64,000 bases of DNA from Cryptomeria japonica (lineage: Eukaryota > Streptophyta > Pinopsida > Cupressales > Cupressaceae): assembly GCF_030272615.1 (NCBI RefSeq), contig NC_081412.1:346212169-346276168 (forward strand), read 5' to 3'. Shown piece by piece: positions 11,770 to 23,756 of the stretch. Within the stretch, counting starts at the first letter, position 1, and every line of letters starts with the position of its first letter. The notes under the pieces are model-generated. The model did no database searches. It worked only from the letters and a program-made list of their open reading frames with translations, and had not been told where the DNA came from. The translations under genes and the position numbers were made by a program.

Positions 11770-12215
11770 TGTGAGAATTTGCTAAGATCAAGAGCTCAAT
11801 GAAAAGTACAAAATAGAGAGACAAAATATAGGACAAGAATAAACTATATTCTCATCAATAGATGAATGATCAATTGCTACATACAATGAATATGATCTTT
11901 CTTATATAGGCAAGGCTATATGGATATGTGAGAACACAAACATGACATGTGGCTCAATAAGAAACAAGGGTAGGCAGGGATAAGTAGGGGTAGGTAGGAG
12001 AAACAATATAATATTCCACATGAGGTGGATCAACCACCAAATGTGGAATGTAACAAGATAAGACCACAAAAGGTGGAAATTATCCTAGACACACTATCCC
12101 AATGTGGCTCAAACACCCAAGTGTATCATACTTAAACTACTATGAAATGAATGTACCTAAGTAAACTTAAGTAAGGTGTAATAATATCCAACATGAATAA
12201 TTAATTACACCAACA
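11770..12215 (-). repeat. 3' LTR of the gag-protease element
   Basis: On the minus strand it starts TGTTGGTGTAATTAATT and ends TTGCAAATTCTCACA-like sequence (plus-strand start TGTGAGAATTTGC). It is preceded on the minus strand by the purine tract AAGGGGGGG (complement of about 12216-12224). It matches 16514-16959 along its full length. Confidence 0.9.
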
Positions 12216-13032
12216 CCCCCCCTTAAGTGAAACTTAGGGGAATGCACTTAAGTCTACAATGCAACTAAGCAATGCAAGATGGGTCTCGGCTACAAGGCCA
12301 TGTTAGGTACTCATGTACAAATGTAAATGCATGCAAACCAATGCAATGAAATCTCTCACAAAGCAGGGAAAGAGAGAAAAAACCAATGGGAAAAATCCCT
12401 CCCCCAAAAGAGAGATGAAAACTATACAAGAGAAATCTCAAAGAAGTATGTGATGAACAAATCCCCATGTGAGAAAAAAGTCCCCCGCATATGAGAGAAG
12501 AAGAGAAGCTAGGTAGCCCTCCCTCAATGTAGAATCTGCACCAATGGTAGAAGCTTGAGAATGAATGAAGAAATTGCTCCATGAATGTCGAACAACATTC
12601 CTCCCCTTGGGAAGAAACAAAACCAAAGGTGTATCAATGAAGTCTCCCCAATCATGAAGGGAAGATGTAGGAAAAAAACTCATGATGAATGAAGTCTCTG
12701 AAAACTGCTCAAGTGTCCCCATGTCAATGATGAAAGATACCCCCTCCAAAGGTGGTGAACTATGCCACACTGCTAAAAAAGGCACTCCAAGATCCTAGTG
12801 GAGATGAATGTAGAACAAGTCCCAAAGACTCACATGTCTCCTCTAATAATAAAGAGACCTCCTCCAACTAATGTACATAAGAATCCATAATCATTTCAAC
12901 CTCGAAACAATGATCATGTAGAGAATGAACAAGAGGGTCAGAGTGTTCCCTCACAACAATCGAAGAAGGATAATCTTCATAAAAGAGAAGATGAATGTCA
13001 TCAATGATGTCTCCCAAATATGCAATGTATGA
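12216..13032 (-). other. 3' untranslated or tail region of the gag-protease element
   Basis: Minus-strand frames of 105 and 115 codons overlap here in different registers (12265-12582 and 12438-12785), but neither has a recognisable domain. One could be the tail of a former longer polyprotein. The segment ends at the purine tract next to the LTR. No enzyme motif is seen. Confidence 0.45.
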
Positions 13033-14712
13033 TTACACAAACAAACCTACAATGTTTGTCAAGTACTCATCCCATGAAACTGAAGCTGGAAGACAAGATA
13101 TATCCTGTTGTACTAAATAAGAAGGTAAAATTGTCACGCTATCCACATCATCAGGTGCAAGAGGTGATGTGATAGAAATAGGAGGAGATGAAATACAAGG
13201 CTCAAGAATGGGGTCACATGTGAGAATCCCCAAGTTCAAGTACCCAAAGTTCTCCTCAAAATCTGAATCATCACAAGAAGTGTGATCATCATGTGAAGAA
13301 TCATCATATGTGAAATCATCCTCATCAACAAAATCTGAAAAGGAGTATAATCGAGATGCATGATCCACCACCCGAGTTGCAATGATAGCTCTAGTCTCCA
13401 AGTCTCTAATGAAAATTGACTCAGGTGTGAACTCCATAGTTTTCTTTGTTGCCCCTTGTGTGATTTGATAAATGGAAAGGATATTGTTTGTCAAATGGGG
13501 TACACACAACACATCATTGAAGGAGTTATCCCCAATGACAATAGTTCCTTTCCCCATCATATCCATGTATGTATGATTTCCCATCAAAATCTAAGGCATG
13601 GTGCAAGGCTCAAATGTAGAAAACATAGACTCCAAAGATGCCATATGATGAGAAGCCCCTGAATCTAGAAGCTATCTCCCTGAATCATGACTTGTAGTAG
13701 CACAAAGAGATTTTCCTTTTCTTTTCGCAAAAGAGTGAGTCTTCCCACTTGTAGAAGCCATAAATGCTTTCCCTTTCCCTTTTGATTTTGAGTAAGTGGA
13801 AGGTGATGAATCCTCATTCTTGTAGGCATGAGGCAAATAAATGTTGTGCTTTTTGAGGATGTGTGTGAGCTCATCAATCTTCTTAGAATGGCAACGATGC
13901 TCCTCATGACCAACCTTTTTACAATAGGCACAAGTAGGTCTCTCCTTCTTTGGTGAATTGTCCTTCTTGGAAGAGGATGAATCTCCTTGTTGTGGAGAAG
14001 GTGGTGCTTTGTCCTTAGGCTTTAACTGCCATTTCTTCTTGTTGGAGTTGTCCTTTCCTTGATTTCCTTTGTTCCCTTGATTTGCCACTAATTCTTGAGA
14101 CTTAGAAGTCTTGAGAATGCCCATGCTTATCAACTTAGTTTGTTCCATCATCAACATTTCGGTGAAAGCATCAAATGTAGGCATTATGTAGCTTGAACCC
14201 ATTGTCATCCTATGGGTTTGGAAACTAGAAACAAATGCTGCATATTCTAGTGGAAGCATGCCCATGAAATTGAAGATCAATTGAGTATCCTTCTTATCAA
14301 TGCCACAGTCCTTGAGTTGTGCCCTCAACTCTTTTGCCTTAGTGACAGTCTTGTATAGTATAAAAGTTCTTGGGATCTAACATGTGAGATCACTATCAAT
14401 TTGATATCCCCTAATCTCATCTACTTGACCATACAAGTCTTGAAACTTTTGCCAATCATCCTTAATTAAGGCACATTTTTCAATATGAAAGATGAGATCC
14501 TTTGATACATAATTTCTTAAGGTACCAATTTCCATGATATTTTTAGTGAGCCAATTCAAGTGAGCAATAGGATCAGCCTTAGGATCAATGAGAGCAACAA
14601 TAGTTCCATCACTATAATGAGTTAATCCTTTTTCCATAAGTTTACTCCATGCATCAATTTTCCAAGTAGCATAATTATGAGGAGTTAAGAGAGGAAAATT
14701 AGGAGAACCCAT
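13033..14712 (-). pseudogene. Copia-type Gag-protease fusion
   Basis: One frame of 560 codons read from ATG 14712 (MGSPNFPLLTPHNYATWK; a further upstream ATG at 14742 is in frame but less likely). The Gag region is helical up to about codon 190. A basic, low-complexity linker follows, then a CCHC zinc knuckle CAYCKKVGHEEHRC (about 13942-13901). The protease active site LLDSGASHHM is at about 13670-13640, followed by the usual GKGT...DVLCVPHLTNNILS segment. Three TAG codons interrupt it, near 14378, 13670 and 13588. The second lies just before the protease active site. The C-terminus is very acidic (Asp/Ser-rich). Protease would release Gag from the fusion. No integrase follows. Confidence 0.85.
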
Positions 14713-16500
14713 AGCAGAAAAAAGGAAAGAACACAAGAGCACAAAATCAAAAGAGACACCCTCCTAAATTCACTCAATCAAAGTACCATCCCCCCAAAAA
14801 TGATGATTTTGACACTTTATATGTAGTGCGTGTACAATAGGCCACTTGCAAACAATGGCAAGGTGGACTTTTGATTTTGTTTTACAACTGCCCCAATAGG
14901 CTAAGAACTACAATGAAAAATACCAGAAAGATAGATCTATACAATACAAGTGCCAAATTGGCCAAAAAAGACCATATGCGGAAGTACAATTTCTACTCAA
15001 AATCAATGCAATCTGATAGCAGATTATGAAAGTAGCAAAAAAACATGCACTTTCAAAAAAAAGGACACCAGAAAAGGAGTTTGTATGAGCCCAAACAAAA
15101 TCCTGAAAAATGCAGAAATGGGGATTGGACAGGTATAGTCACCAAAAACTAATATTTATGAAATATCTATCCATAAAAATCAGAAAATAATGCCACCATG
15201 AGAAATTACATGAAAAATTAGCCCATTTCAAAAAAAAATGCACCAAAAAAGGAGCAAAAAAGAGCAAAAATGAGCAAGATATGGCCATTTGAAGTTGAAC
15301 TGCAAAATCAAAAAGCTCAACGAAGAGGGGCCTGCCAAATTTTCAAAAAAAAGATGACGTCAGAAATCTGCGAGGTTAAATTTCACGGCCGTATGGCCGT
15401 TGCCAAAACTTTGCCTCCTTACTGATTGTGCGTCCGTACGGTACAAACGAATGACATGGACGAATCAGATAATGCCAAGTTTCGTACGTTCTTCTGAGCT
15501 GTCAGTGAGGTGGCTGTACAAAAATATGATGTGGTGATGACTTGGCGCTGATGTGGCAGACACTTATCGGGTGACGGGGCAATTGACTGTATCAGTTGTA
15601 CGGATGACGTGACGTCCTAATGTGTTGCTGATTGTGCACTCTGTGTGGCGAAATCCATATGCTGGCTGGTTCGATGAGTGGCCTGTATGACTACCTAGGG
15701 TAGCTGCCAACTGGACACTGATGTGTGTGACCATACATCTGCGTGGACAAATTAGGAAGTGCCACATGTTTTGTCATCTTGGAGGAACCAAGGTCGTCGG
15801 GTGGTAGAAACCAAGACCGCCGAGCGGGAGAAACCAAGGTCGCCGACCGAGGAAGATGTGCGGGAGCCAGTAGTTGGGTGGCCGCTAGGGGGAGTAGATG
15901 GGTGGCACCAAAAAAGGACCTAAAAAGTGTGCAGAGCGGCTGACAAAGGAATTCGGACATAGGGAGGACGGGAGCTGGTGGGTGGTAGTGTAGTGGCAAC
16001 CGGAAGTAGCAACAATGAGAGTCACCGGGAATGCAGATGGTGTTGAGAAACACGGTGGGTCCGGCTAGTACGAGAGCCATTGCAAATCACCACGGGCACA
16101 ATACGAAGTACGGGGGGGTGGTCACGAGACCCCCCCTCAATACAAAATATTTTTTTGATAATATTACTTTTCAATATGCCCAAACAAAAAAAAATAAAAC
16201 TGCGAATTTTATAATATTGCAATATATTAAAAAACAAAATTTGGAGAAAAATAAAAAATATTTTTTTTTGAAAAAAAATCATACCGTACAACCCAATAGG
16301 CTGAATTTTTCCTCCAAGGCCCTGAAATTGACTTTCACCCAATATAGGCAAATTTATAGTCAAAATTCATGGAAATGGCCATCCAGATGCGATGGTGAGG
16401 TCGAATCTGGTCTAGGACGCCTCTAAAAGATGTTGCTCCTCAGATCTGCCTCTTGACGTCCTTCAAAATCTCTCCAAAGATGAATCAATGATGCTCTAAT
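14713..16500 (-). other. Leader of the gag-protease element
   Basis: About 1.8 kb between primer site and gag start, unusually long for a copia element. Part of it (about 15340-16110) is GC-rich with CGTACG-type palindromes (near 15385, 15430 and 15482), in contrast to the AT-rich surroundings. Short frames on both strands here have no recognisable product. Confidence 0.55.
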
Positions 16501-16513
16501 GGCTCTGATACCA
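16501..16513 (-). other. Primer-binding site, initiator methionine tRNA
   Basis: The minus strand reads TGGTATCAGAGCC directly inside the 5' LTR. This is complementary to the 3' end of plant initiator tRNA-Met, the standard copia primer. All 13 bases fit. Confidence 0.88.
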
Positions 16514-16959
16514 TGTGAGATTTTGCCAAGATCAAGAGCTCAATGAAAAGTACAAAATAGAGAGACAAAATATAGAACAAGAATAAATTATATTCTCATC
16601 AATAGATGAATGATCAATTGTTACATACAATGAATATGAGCCTGCTTATATAGGCAAGGCAATATGGATATGTGAGCACACAAACATGACATGTGGCTCA
16701 ATAAGAAACAAGGGTAGGTAGGGATAAGTAGGGGTAGGTAGGAGAAAGAATATAATATTCCACATGAGGTGGATCACCCACCGAATGTAGAATGTAACAA
16801 GATAAGACCACAAAAGGTGGAAATTCTCCTACACACACTATCCCAATGTGGCACAAACACCCAAGTGTCTCATACCCAAACTACTATGAAATGCATGTAC
16901 CTAACTAAACTTAAGTAAGGTGTAATAATATCCAACATAAATAATTAATTACACCAAAA
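16514..16959 (-). repeat. 5' LTR of the gag-protease element
   Basis: Full-length partner of 11770-12215. On the minus strand it contains TATATAAG at 16652-16645, a likely promoter for the element. The last base pair at the right end is changed (CAAAA in place of CAACA), so the terminal TG on the minus strand has decayed. Confidence 0.88.
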
Positions 16960-17459
16960 ATTACTTATTACAAGAAAATTTCATCTACTCCTAATACTAA
17001 AAATAAAAAACAATCTTAAATTCGGTTGAAAGAAAGTCTTTGATAACTTTTAAGATTGGTGTCTTTCTTGCAGGGCAACAAAGTCTAAACCATGTAAATA
17101 TGTGTTCTGAACATAATTCAAATTGAGTAGAACCTTAATTGTTTATGACTGACATAAATGTGCATAAAATTAATGTTATTAAGTTCTTCTTAATCCAAAT
17201 GATTCTTCCAAATTACTGTGATCTATTAAATAGATTTTAATTATGCATTATAGAAGCCAATTAAATAAATTACATAGAGCAATAAAGAGATGCTTTGATA
17301 AATCAGAAGTATCCTTGATACACTGATTTAAATAACATGAAAGAAATAAAAATTGAGACAACCACATAACACTGAACAATTATAACCATACAAACAATTG
17401 AGAACAAAACCAGATACTTACAATTTTTATTATCATTACTGCATGATTGACATAACTGA
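16960..17459. other. Flank left of the Copia-2 array, holding one copy of a 74-bp direct repeat
   Basis: No gene seen. From about 17370 to 17442 the sequence matches 52444-52517, just beyond the other end of the array, with about seven or eight differences. It is followed by GCATGATTGACATAACTGA (17441-17459), which copies the first bases of the adjacent LTR without its TGTTG start. Confidence 0.75.
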
Positions 17460-19096
17460 TGTTGGAATGATTGACATAACTGATGAAGATGAGATGATGA
17501 TGTATGACTATACCGGTAGAGGAAAGATGACATGATCAGTTATTTGTGTTGTCATTGATGTCCACTAGGGTCAACTGATGTTTGATGACGTTTACAGATG
17601 CTTTTAGATGATTTATTTTTTGGCTAAGTGATTTGGTCTACCAGAGTTAGAGTTGGACAGTTTGAAAAGGTTTATCGACAAAACTGAGAATTAGGACCTT
17701 AACCGGTAAAGCAGATAAGTTTTGATGGAATCGGGTGATTGGTGATGTTTGGTGACTTGTGGTTTGAAACATAAACTTTTATGATGGATTTGAGTATGTA
17801 ACTAGAACCGCATTCTATGATGGTTACCGAAAGGTATGTTTTGACTTTCTGATAAAGTTTTGCTAGGGTTTTAGTAGGGTTTAAGGACCGGTAATGAAAT
17901 AAATCAACTGATAATGATTCTTGATATGACGGTGATTGAAGATGAGTCTACATGGAGGAGATAGCACGAAACAACCCGTGAAGATGATTTAAGTGTTTTT
18001 TGGTGCGATTCAAGGAAGAATTTCTTGGGAAACAACAAAACACTTAGTAGAGTGTTTTGAGGTTTGGACTTTGGTACAGATCGGATTTTTTTTTGATGAG
18101 TTATGATCAACCAATGGTTGATATAGAATTGTATATTGTTGTAATGATCTAGATGAAGATGTGCTATGATCTGTATTGTAATTGCAATATGTAATTAGGG
18201 TTTATTGGTCGACCTAATTGAGATGTCTATTTAGGATGACACCATTGATGTTTTATGTGTCAGTGGTATTAGGAGAATGAGTTAAGTCATCACAGAGAAG
18301 ATAGAGATCTATCTGAGTGTTGCAGACTGTGAAGCATAACTGGATCTGATTTAGCAAGTTGAAAGTGCAAAGTAATAGATCACTTTTCATTATTGTTCCC
18401 TAACAGTTACAACAACTTAAATCCCTTAACTGGGTAGGTCCTAACATACCTTTATCATTTAAGTCCCCTAATAGGGAAGCTCTGAAAAAGGGTGGTAAAT
18501 CCTCTCATGAGGTTGATCCTAACAGATCATTAAGCTCCTAGTTGGAGTGATAGCTAAATCCCTTAACCGGGTGACTCCTAACAGAGTCTACTCCTAACCG
18601 GGTGTATTGTAACCTCCTAACAGGGCGCACTTCAAAAGAGTACAAATTTTAGTGGGTACCAACTCCCAACGTGGTTTTTCTCTATTTGGGTTTCCACATC
18701 AAAATTATGGTGTTCATGTGTGGAATTCTTTTCTTGTGATGTTCATGATTTATTTATGATTTCCGGTTAAAACAATTTATGTTTGTTTATGAGAGATCTT
18801 AAAGTGGTTACCAATATTGATTGTTAAATGGTTGATGAAGCATTCTAATCAGTTAATAAGTTGGTAATAGTTTTTGTTGATCTAATATTGAGTTGATGGC
18901 TAATCTGATTAATAAGTTTGCATAAGTGGAAATAATTGTCTAGATCTGATAAGGTAATTTGTTATGAAGAATTGGTTTAAGTATTGAATGTTTTCATATC
19001 TGAGATAAGTCTATTTTGGTGTTGAAAGTTTCAGTTTTTGTTAATACTGATTCACCCCCCAGTCTCAGTATTAACCGGATTCTCATTTTATTAACA
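17460..19096 (+). repeat. Copia-2 LTR-A (5' LTR of unit 1)
   Basis: TGTTGGAATGATTGACATAAC to ...TTATTAACA, 1637 bp. Between about 18410 and 18650 it carries a block of short repeats around CCTAACAGGG and TTAACCGGG. The same block in LTR-B and LTR-C has an extra unit (CTAAGCTCCTAACAGGGC). It is followed at once by the primer site. Confidence 0.9.
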
Positions 19097-19098
19097 AT

Positions 19099-19110
19099 TG
19101 GTATCAGAGC
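19099..19110 (+). other. Primer-binding site of Copia-2 unit 1 (initiator tRNA-Met)
   Basis: TGGTATCAGAGC starts two bases after the LTR end and is complementary to the 3' end of initiator tRNA-Met. The match stops after 12 bases. Confidence 0.85.
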
Positions 19111-19170
19111 TTTGGTCCTCTGTGTGTAGAAAGCCTAACCACTTCAGGAAAAGATTATGAGGAAGTCAAG

Positions 19171-20200
19171 ATGATGAAGAAAGAGGGTCTTAAGTTTAAC
19201 AAGGAGAACTACAAGATCTAGAAATATAGAATGAAGATCTACATTAAAGTTCTTGGTGCACAATATTGGATGCATGTTGAAACAAGATATGTTGCTCCTA
19301 CTACTGGTCCCTTAGCACTGGATGAAATCAAAGAGAAGCAAGAGAACATGCAATCCTTAGAAGCTATTGTAAGTAATTTATCAGATTCAAAATATATTCA
19401 TGTTCAAGGAATGGAAACTCCATAGGAGGTGTGGGAAAAGCTAGAGACAATATATGGAGGAGATGAGCATGTACAAAGAGTCAAAGAAGAAAACTTTAGA
19501 GGAAAGTTTGACGACATGAAAATGCTTGAAGGAGAAAATATTGCACAATATGGTAAGAGAATCAAATAAGTTATTGGTGGCATAAAGAGTGCTAGAGGTA
19601 AGATAGAAGATGATGCTATAGTGAGTAAGTTGCTTAGAACTCTTCAACATCAATATGCTATAAGATTTTTTGCAATCCAAGAACTTAGATCTATTTCAAA
19701 GGATAAGGTAACTGTTGACTCATTGATTGGTAAACTTACAGCTTTTGAGTTAAATATTTTTGACAATAGTGTGGCAAAATCTACTGAATTTGCCTTTAAA
19801 GCCTCTATTACCAGTTCATTTGCTAGAAAAGGAAAATATATATGTCATAATCATGAGTGCAAGACAAGTCATGGAAGTAACCAGTGAAATGAAGAAAATT
19901 AAAATCAAGTGATGGAACTTGAGGCATTGTTAGCAAAGAGATTTCCAAGAGGCTCTGGTAAGTATAAAGGAAAGCTACCTTTGAAGAGTTTCTCTTGTAG
20001 TAAAATTGGTCATATTGTTGCTAACTTCCCTAACACCGATAAGAAAGAAAAGTTTAAAAGATTCAATGGAAAGGTCAAGAAACACTGTTATGTTGCAGTA
20101 TATGAAGGTGTGACCGATGAGGAGTCTGAAGAAGAAAATAACAATGAAGAAATTGTCTTTGTAGCCGTAAAGGAGGAACTGTCAGAAGAAAAGGCATTAG
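19171..20200 (+). pseudogene. Copia-2 unit 1 Gag
   Basis: Starts at ATG 19171 (MMKKEGLKFNKENYK). The body shows the copia Gag core: WEK-LETIYGGDE, then KMLEGENIAQYGKRI, then LRTLQHQYAIR. In-frame stops occur at about 19219 (TAG at a Trp codon), 19423 (TAG), 19567 (TAA) and 19886 (TGA). The zinc knuckle at about 19987-20028 reads SFSCSKIGHIVANF. Compared with unit 2 (CFSCSKTSHIAANC), the first and last Cys are lost, so RNA binding by this finger is unlikely. An acidic segment (EESEEENNNEE) leads to the protease. Confidence 0.87.
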
Positions 20201-21693
20201 TATCTCATATGGAGAATAGTGATGAGTGGATTATAGATAGTGGCTACTCACACCACATGACCAGATACAAAAGTAAATTTATAACCCTTAATGAATTTGA
20301 TGGAGGTGTTGTCAGATTTGGAAATAACTCCTCCTCCATCGTGAAAGGTAAAGGTTCTATCTCTCTAAATGGGAAGAGTAATGTTGATGATGTATTTTGG
20401 GTTGATTGTCTAAAGCATAATCTTTTAAGTGTTGGTCATCTCAATCATAAAGGATATTTTCTTGAGTGTATAAGTAGAGTCTGTAGAATTCTTGGAGGTA
20501 ATGGTGAACTAATTGCTACCAGGGAGAAAACTAGAGGCAACTTATTTCATTTGAATGCTAATGCCAATAATTGTCTGGTTGCAAGAATAGAAAATAGCTG
20601 GTTGTTGCACAAGAGATGTTGTCATATGAATTTTGATAACATGGTGAAGGTAAGCAAGTCAAGTGTTGTAAGAGGATTGACTCAAATTGTTAAACCGGAT
20701 AATGTGATTTTTAAAGATTGTCAAATTGGAAAGATGACCTCTATTTATTTTAAGAGAAAGAAGTGTACATATGAAAATATTTTAGATTTGGTATATACTA
20801 ATCTCTGTGGCCCTATGAGAATAAAAAGTTATTTTGGTGATAAATATTTCATACTCTTTACCGATTACTATTCTAAGATGATGTGGGTTACATTCTTAAA
20901 GGATAATTATGAAGCTTTTAGTAAGTTCAAATTATTTAAATCTCTAGGTGAGAATGAAACTGGTAAGAACTTGAAATGTTTAAGGTCTGATCGAGGAGGA
21001 GAATTCACATCTGATGAATTTGTTAAGTATTGTGATGAACAGGGTATCAAGAGATAGATGTTTGCTTCGAGGACACCAAAACAAAATGTTATAGAAGAAG
21101 GGATGAACAAAACAATCATTCAAGCTGCAAGAAACATGTTGTTACAGGGTAATGTACCTAAGATGTTTTGGAGAGAAACGGTCAGAAGTGCAGTATATAC
21201 ATTAAATTGGGTACTTATGAAGAAAGGTAAAAATAAGACACCCTATGAGCTATGGTATGGTGAAACACCTTGTGTAAGTTATTTCAAAAATTTTAGAAGT
21301 CAATGCTTCATTAAGAAGGATAACTACAATAAGAAGTTTGATGCAAAATCCGATGAAGGAAGTTTTCTTGGATACTCTTCTAAGAGTAAGGCATATAAAT
21401 GTTACAATAAGAGAACTAAGAAAATTATTGAAAGTGCTAATGTGAAGGTAGATGATCTATCTGGAAAATTTGAAGGTACAAGCAGATCAGAACCTAAAAA
21501 AGATGATAACAAGGAAAGACTTGTGATCACTAAACCAGAAGCACAAAACAATGAAGAATCGACAAATGCAGAATTAGGTGCTCAATCGGTAAGTGATGAC
21601 AGTGAGGAAGAGAATGTAGAATCAGAAGAGGAAGATGCAAAACCGACACAGGCTATACCTAGATATGTCAGATTAAATCACTCACAAGATTAG
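20201..21693 (+). pseudogene. Copia-2 unit 1 protease and integrase
   Basis: The protease site reads WIIDSGYSHHM (20227-20260); Asp-Ser-Gly is kept. The pre-integrase zinc segment (LLHKRCCHMNF, CQIGK) spans about 20590-20740. Integrase core: the first acidic position reads YTNLCGP (Asp changed to Asn, about 20797-20815), the second is kept in LRSDRGGEF (about 20985) and the third probably kept in NVIEEGMN (about 21090). A TAG at 21055 interrupts the core. The C-terminal extension is acidic and ends in a TAG at 21691. Loss of the first catalytic Asp would inactivate integration even without the stops. Confidence 0.87.
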
Positions 21694-21717
21694 ATAATTG
21701 CTGATAAGAATGGAGGT

Positions 21718-23300
21718 GTGCAGACCAGGAGAAAGATCAGAGAAAATTCTTGTTTGATCTCTACAATGGAACCCAAGACAGTAAAGGAAGCACTAAAAGA
21801 TGATGATTGGGTGAATGCAATGAATGAAGAATTAGATCAAATTGAGAAAAATAAGACTTGGTCGCTTGTTCCTAGACAGGAGGATAAGAGTGTAATTGGA
21901 ACAAAATGGGTCTTTAGAAATAAATTGGTTGAAGAAGGAAGGATTGTAAGAAACAAGGTGAGATTAGTCTATAAAGGGTATGCATAGGAAGAAGGTGAGC
22001 ACTATGGTGAAACATTTGCACCAATTGCAAGATTAGAAGGTGTAAGGATGCTAATGGCATTTGCTGCATATAAAGGTTTTAAAGTCTACCAAATTGGATG
22101 TCAAGCCAGCCTTTTTGAATGGAATCCTAGAAGAGGAAGTATACATTGACCAATCTGATGGATTTTCCTTGACTGATGATAAGGACATGGTGTGCAAATT
22201 TCATAAAGCACTATATGGTCTTAAGCAGGAACCAAGAGCATGGTATGAGAGATTACATGCACATTTGATCAAGATTGGATTTCAGCGTACCAGTGAAGAT
22301 AATAATATTTATTTGAAGACTGATGGAGACAAGATGCTGATAGATGAAGTATTTGTTGATGAAATTATTTTTGGAGGAAATGATGATATGTGTATGGAAT
22401 TTACTGATATTATTAAAAACAAATTTGAAATGTCTCTAATCGGTGAAATAAAGTTCTTTATTGGTTACAGGTCCAACAACTGGATGGTGGTATCTTTATT
22501 TGTTAAACCAAGTATATCAAAGAAGTATTGAAGACTTTCGGTATGGAAGATTGCAAAATGGTAGGAACACCGATGGTGACTAGTTGCAAGTTGTCAAAGC
22601 AATATGATTCCTCTTCTATTAGTGAAAAGGAGTACATATCCATGATCGACAAGCTATATTATGTTGTTCATAGCAGTCTAGATATTGCTCATGCTATTGG
22701 CCTAGTAGCTAGATTTCAAAATGAACATAAGGAAAGTCACATGATGGTTGTGAAAAGGATTTTTAGGTATCTCAAAGGCACATTAGACTATGGATTATGG
22801 TATCCTTGCAAAGGATATTTCACTTTGGATGTCTTTACTGATGCATATTGGGTAGGTAATGTGGATGATACCAAAAGCACAAACAGTTTAGATTTTCTAC
22901 TTGGAGGAAGACTAGTTGCATGGACAAGCAAGAAACAATCATGTGTTTCTCAATCTACAACTGAAGCTGAGTGTGTTGCTGTATCTATGAATTGCACGCA
23001 GGCCATATGGATGAGACATGTGCTAGAAGGATTCAAGATTGATATGTCTGAAACATTGACTATCTATTGTGATAACACAAGTGCAATAAACATTTCTAAG
23101 AATCCTGTACTTCATGCTAGAACCAAGCACATAGAGTTAATGTATCATTTCTTAAGAGAAAGAGTTCTTGAGAAGTAGGTTAAGATGGAATATGTGAAGA
23201 GTAAAGATTAGTTAGCTGTTATCTTTACTAAACCCTTACTGAAGTCAACCTTTGAGTTTCTTAGAGGTAAATTAGGGGTTAGACCCCTACACCGGAAGAA
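21718..23300 (+). pseudogene. Copia-2 unit 1 reverse transcriptase and RNase H
   Basis: Reverse transcriptase runs from about 21790 ([14 protein letters not shown]) through GTKWVFRNKL, a TAG at 21985 and a frameshift near 22085. The polymerase box reads VFVDEIIFGG (about 22345), one catalytic Asp changed to Glu. A further shift near 22530 leads to the RNase H region (22528-23178) with TDAYWVGN, STTEAEC and IYCDNTSAI. It ends with a tail after TAG stops at about 23176 and 23209. It is a non-functional relative of unit 2. Confidence 0.87.
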
Positions 23301-23756
23301 ATGAGATGCTGGAGATGCATCAATCCTGTGGATTTCATGTTTATCTTTCACTAAGGATTGATGAAGATGCGGGATACTCCATAGGGGGAGTAACTCTGAT
23401 GCAAGTTTGATAAGATGTTCTGACTTACAACTTTGATATGATATGCTGATACAGTCCTGATTTAGTACTTCGATACAATAATTTGATTAGCAGAGATAAT
23501 GGAAGAAGCAGTAGCAGAATTGAAGATAAGTGATGCATTTCAACCTTTGGCATTGCTTTCAATGAGGGAAAAGAAAAAGAAGGAAGAAGAAAAGGAATTT
23601 ATTAGTAAGGGGGAGAAGAACAGATCAGATATGGAAAAGAGAAAAGGATGAGAACTGTAAGATGTTGTGTGACCGGGTAGCCAATTGCAGATGATGATCA
23701 CTCTGATTATATACCTAATTGGTGTTGGGGTTGCCATCAATGCCAAAGGGGGAGAA
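23301..23756 (+). other. Copia-2 unit 1 3' non-coding region and polypurine tract
   Basis: Contains repeated GGGGGAG tracts (about 23385, 23610 and 23750). The last, AAAGGGGGAGAA at 23745-23756, touches the start of LTR-B and is the functional-type tract. A block of GAAGAAG repeats lies near 23570-23590. No coding content. Confidence 0.8.

Larger units (their letters stand above)
11770..16959 (-). mobile_element. Complete minus-strand copia-type gag-protease retrotransposon (non-autonomous)
   Basis: Two direct 446-bp LTRs (11770-12215 and 16514-16959) enclose about 4.3 kb. On the minus strand the order is 5' LTR, initiator-methionine tRNA primer site, long leader, gag, protease, purine tract, 3' LTR. 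By eye I count about 25 mismatches and no gaps between the LTRs. Flanking 5-mers are ATAAC (11765-11769) and ATTAC (16960-16964), a target duplication with one change. No integrase, reverse transcriptase or RNase H is encoded, so it would need enzymes from another copia element. The coding frame is unusually well kept: three in-frame TAG codons and no frameshift over 560 codons. Confidence 0.9.

Noticed and set aside
15691-16426. Frames of up to 131 codons on both strands in the GC-rich leader
   Set aside because: No recognisable domain. The frames overlap on opposite strands and extend across the leader and poly-A/T runs of a non-coding region.
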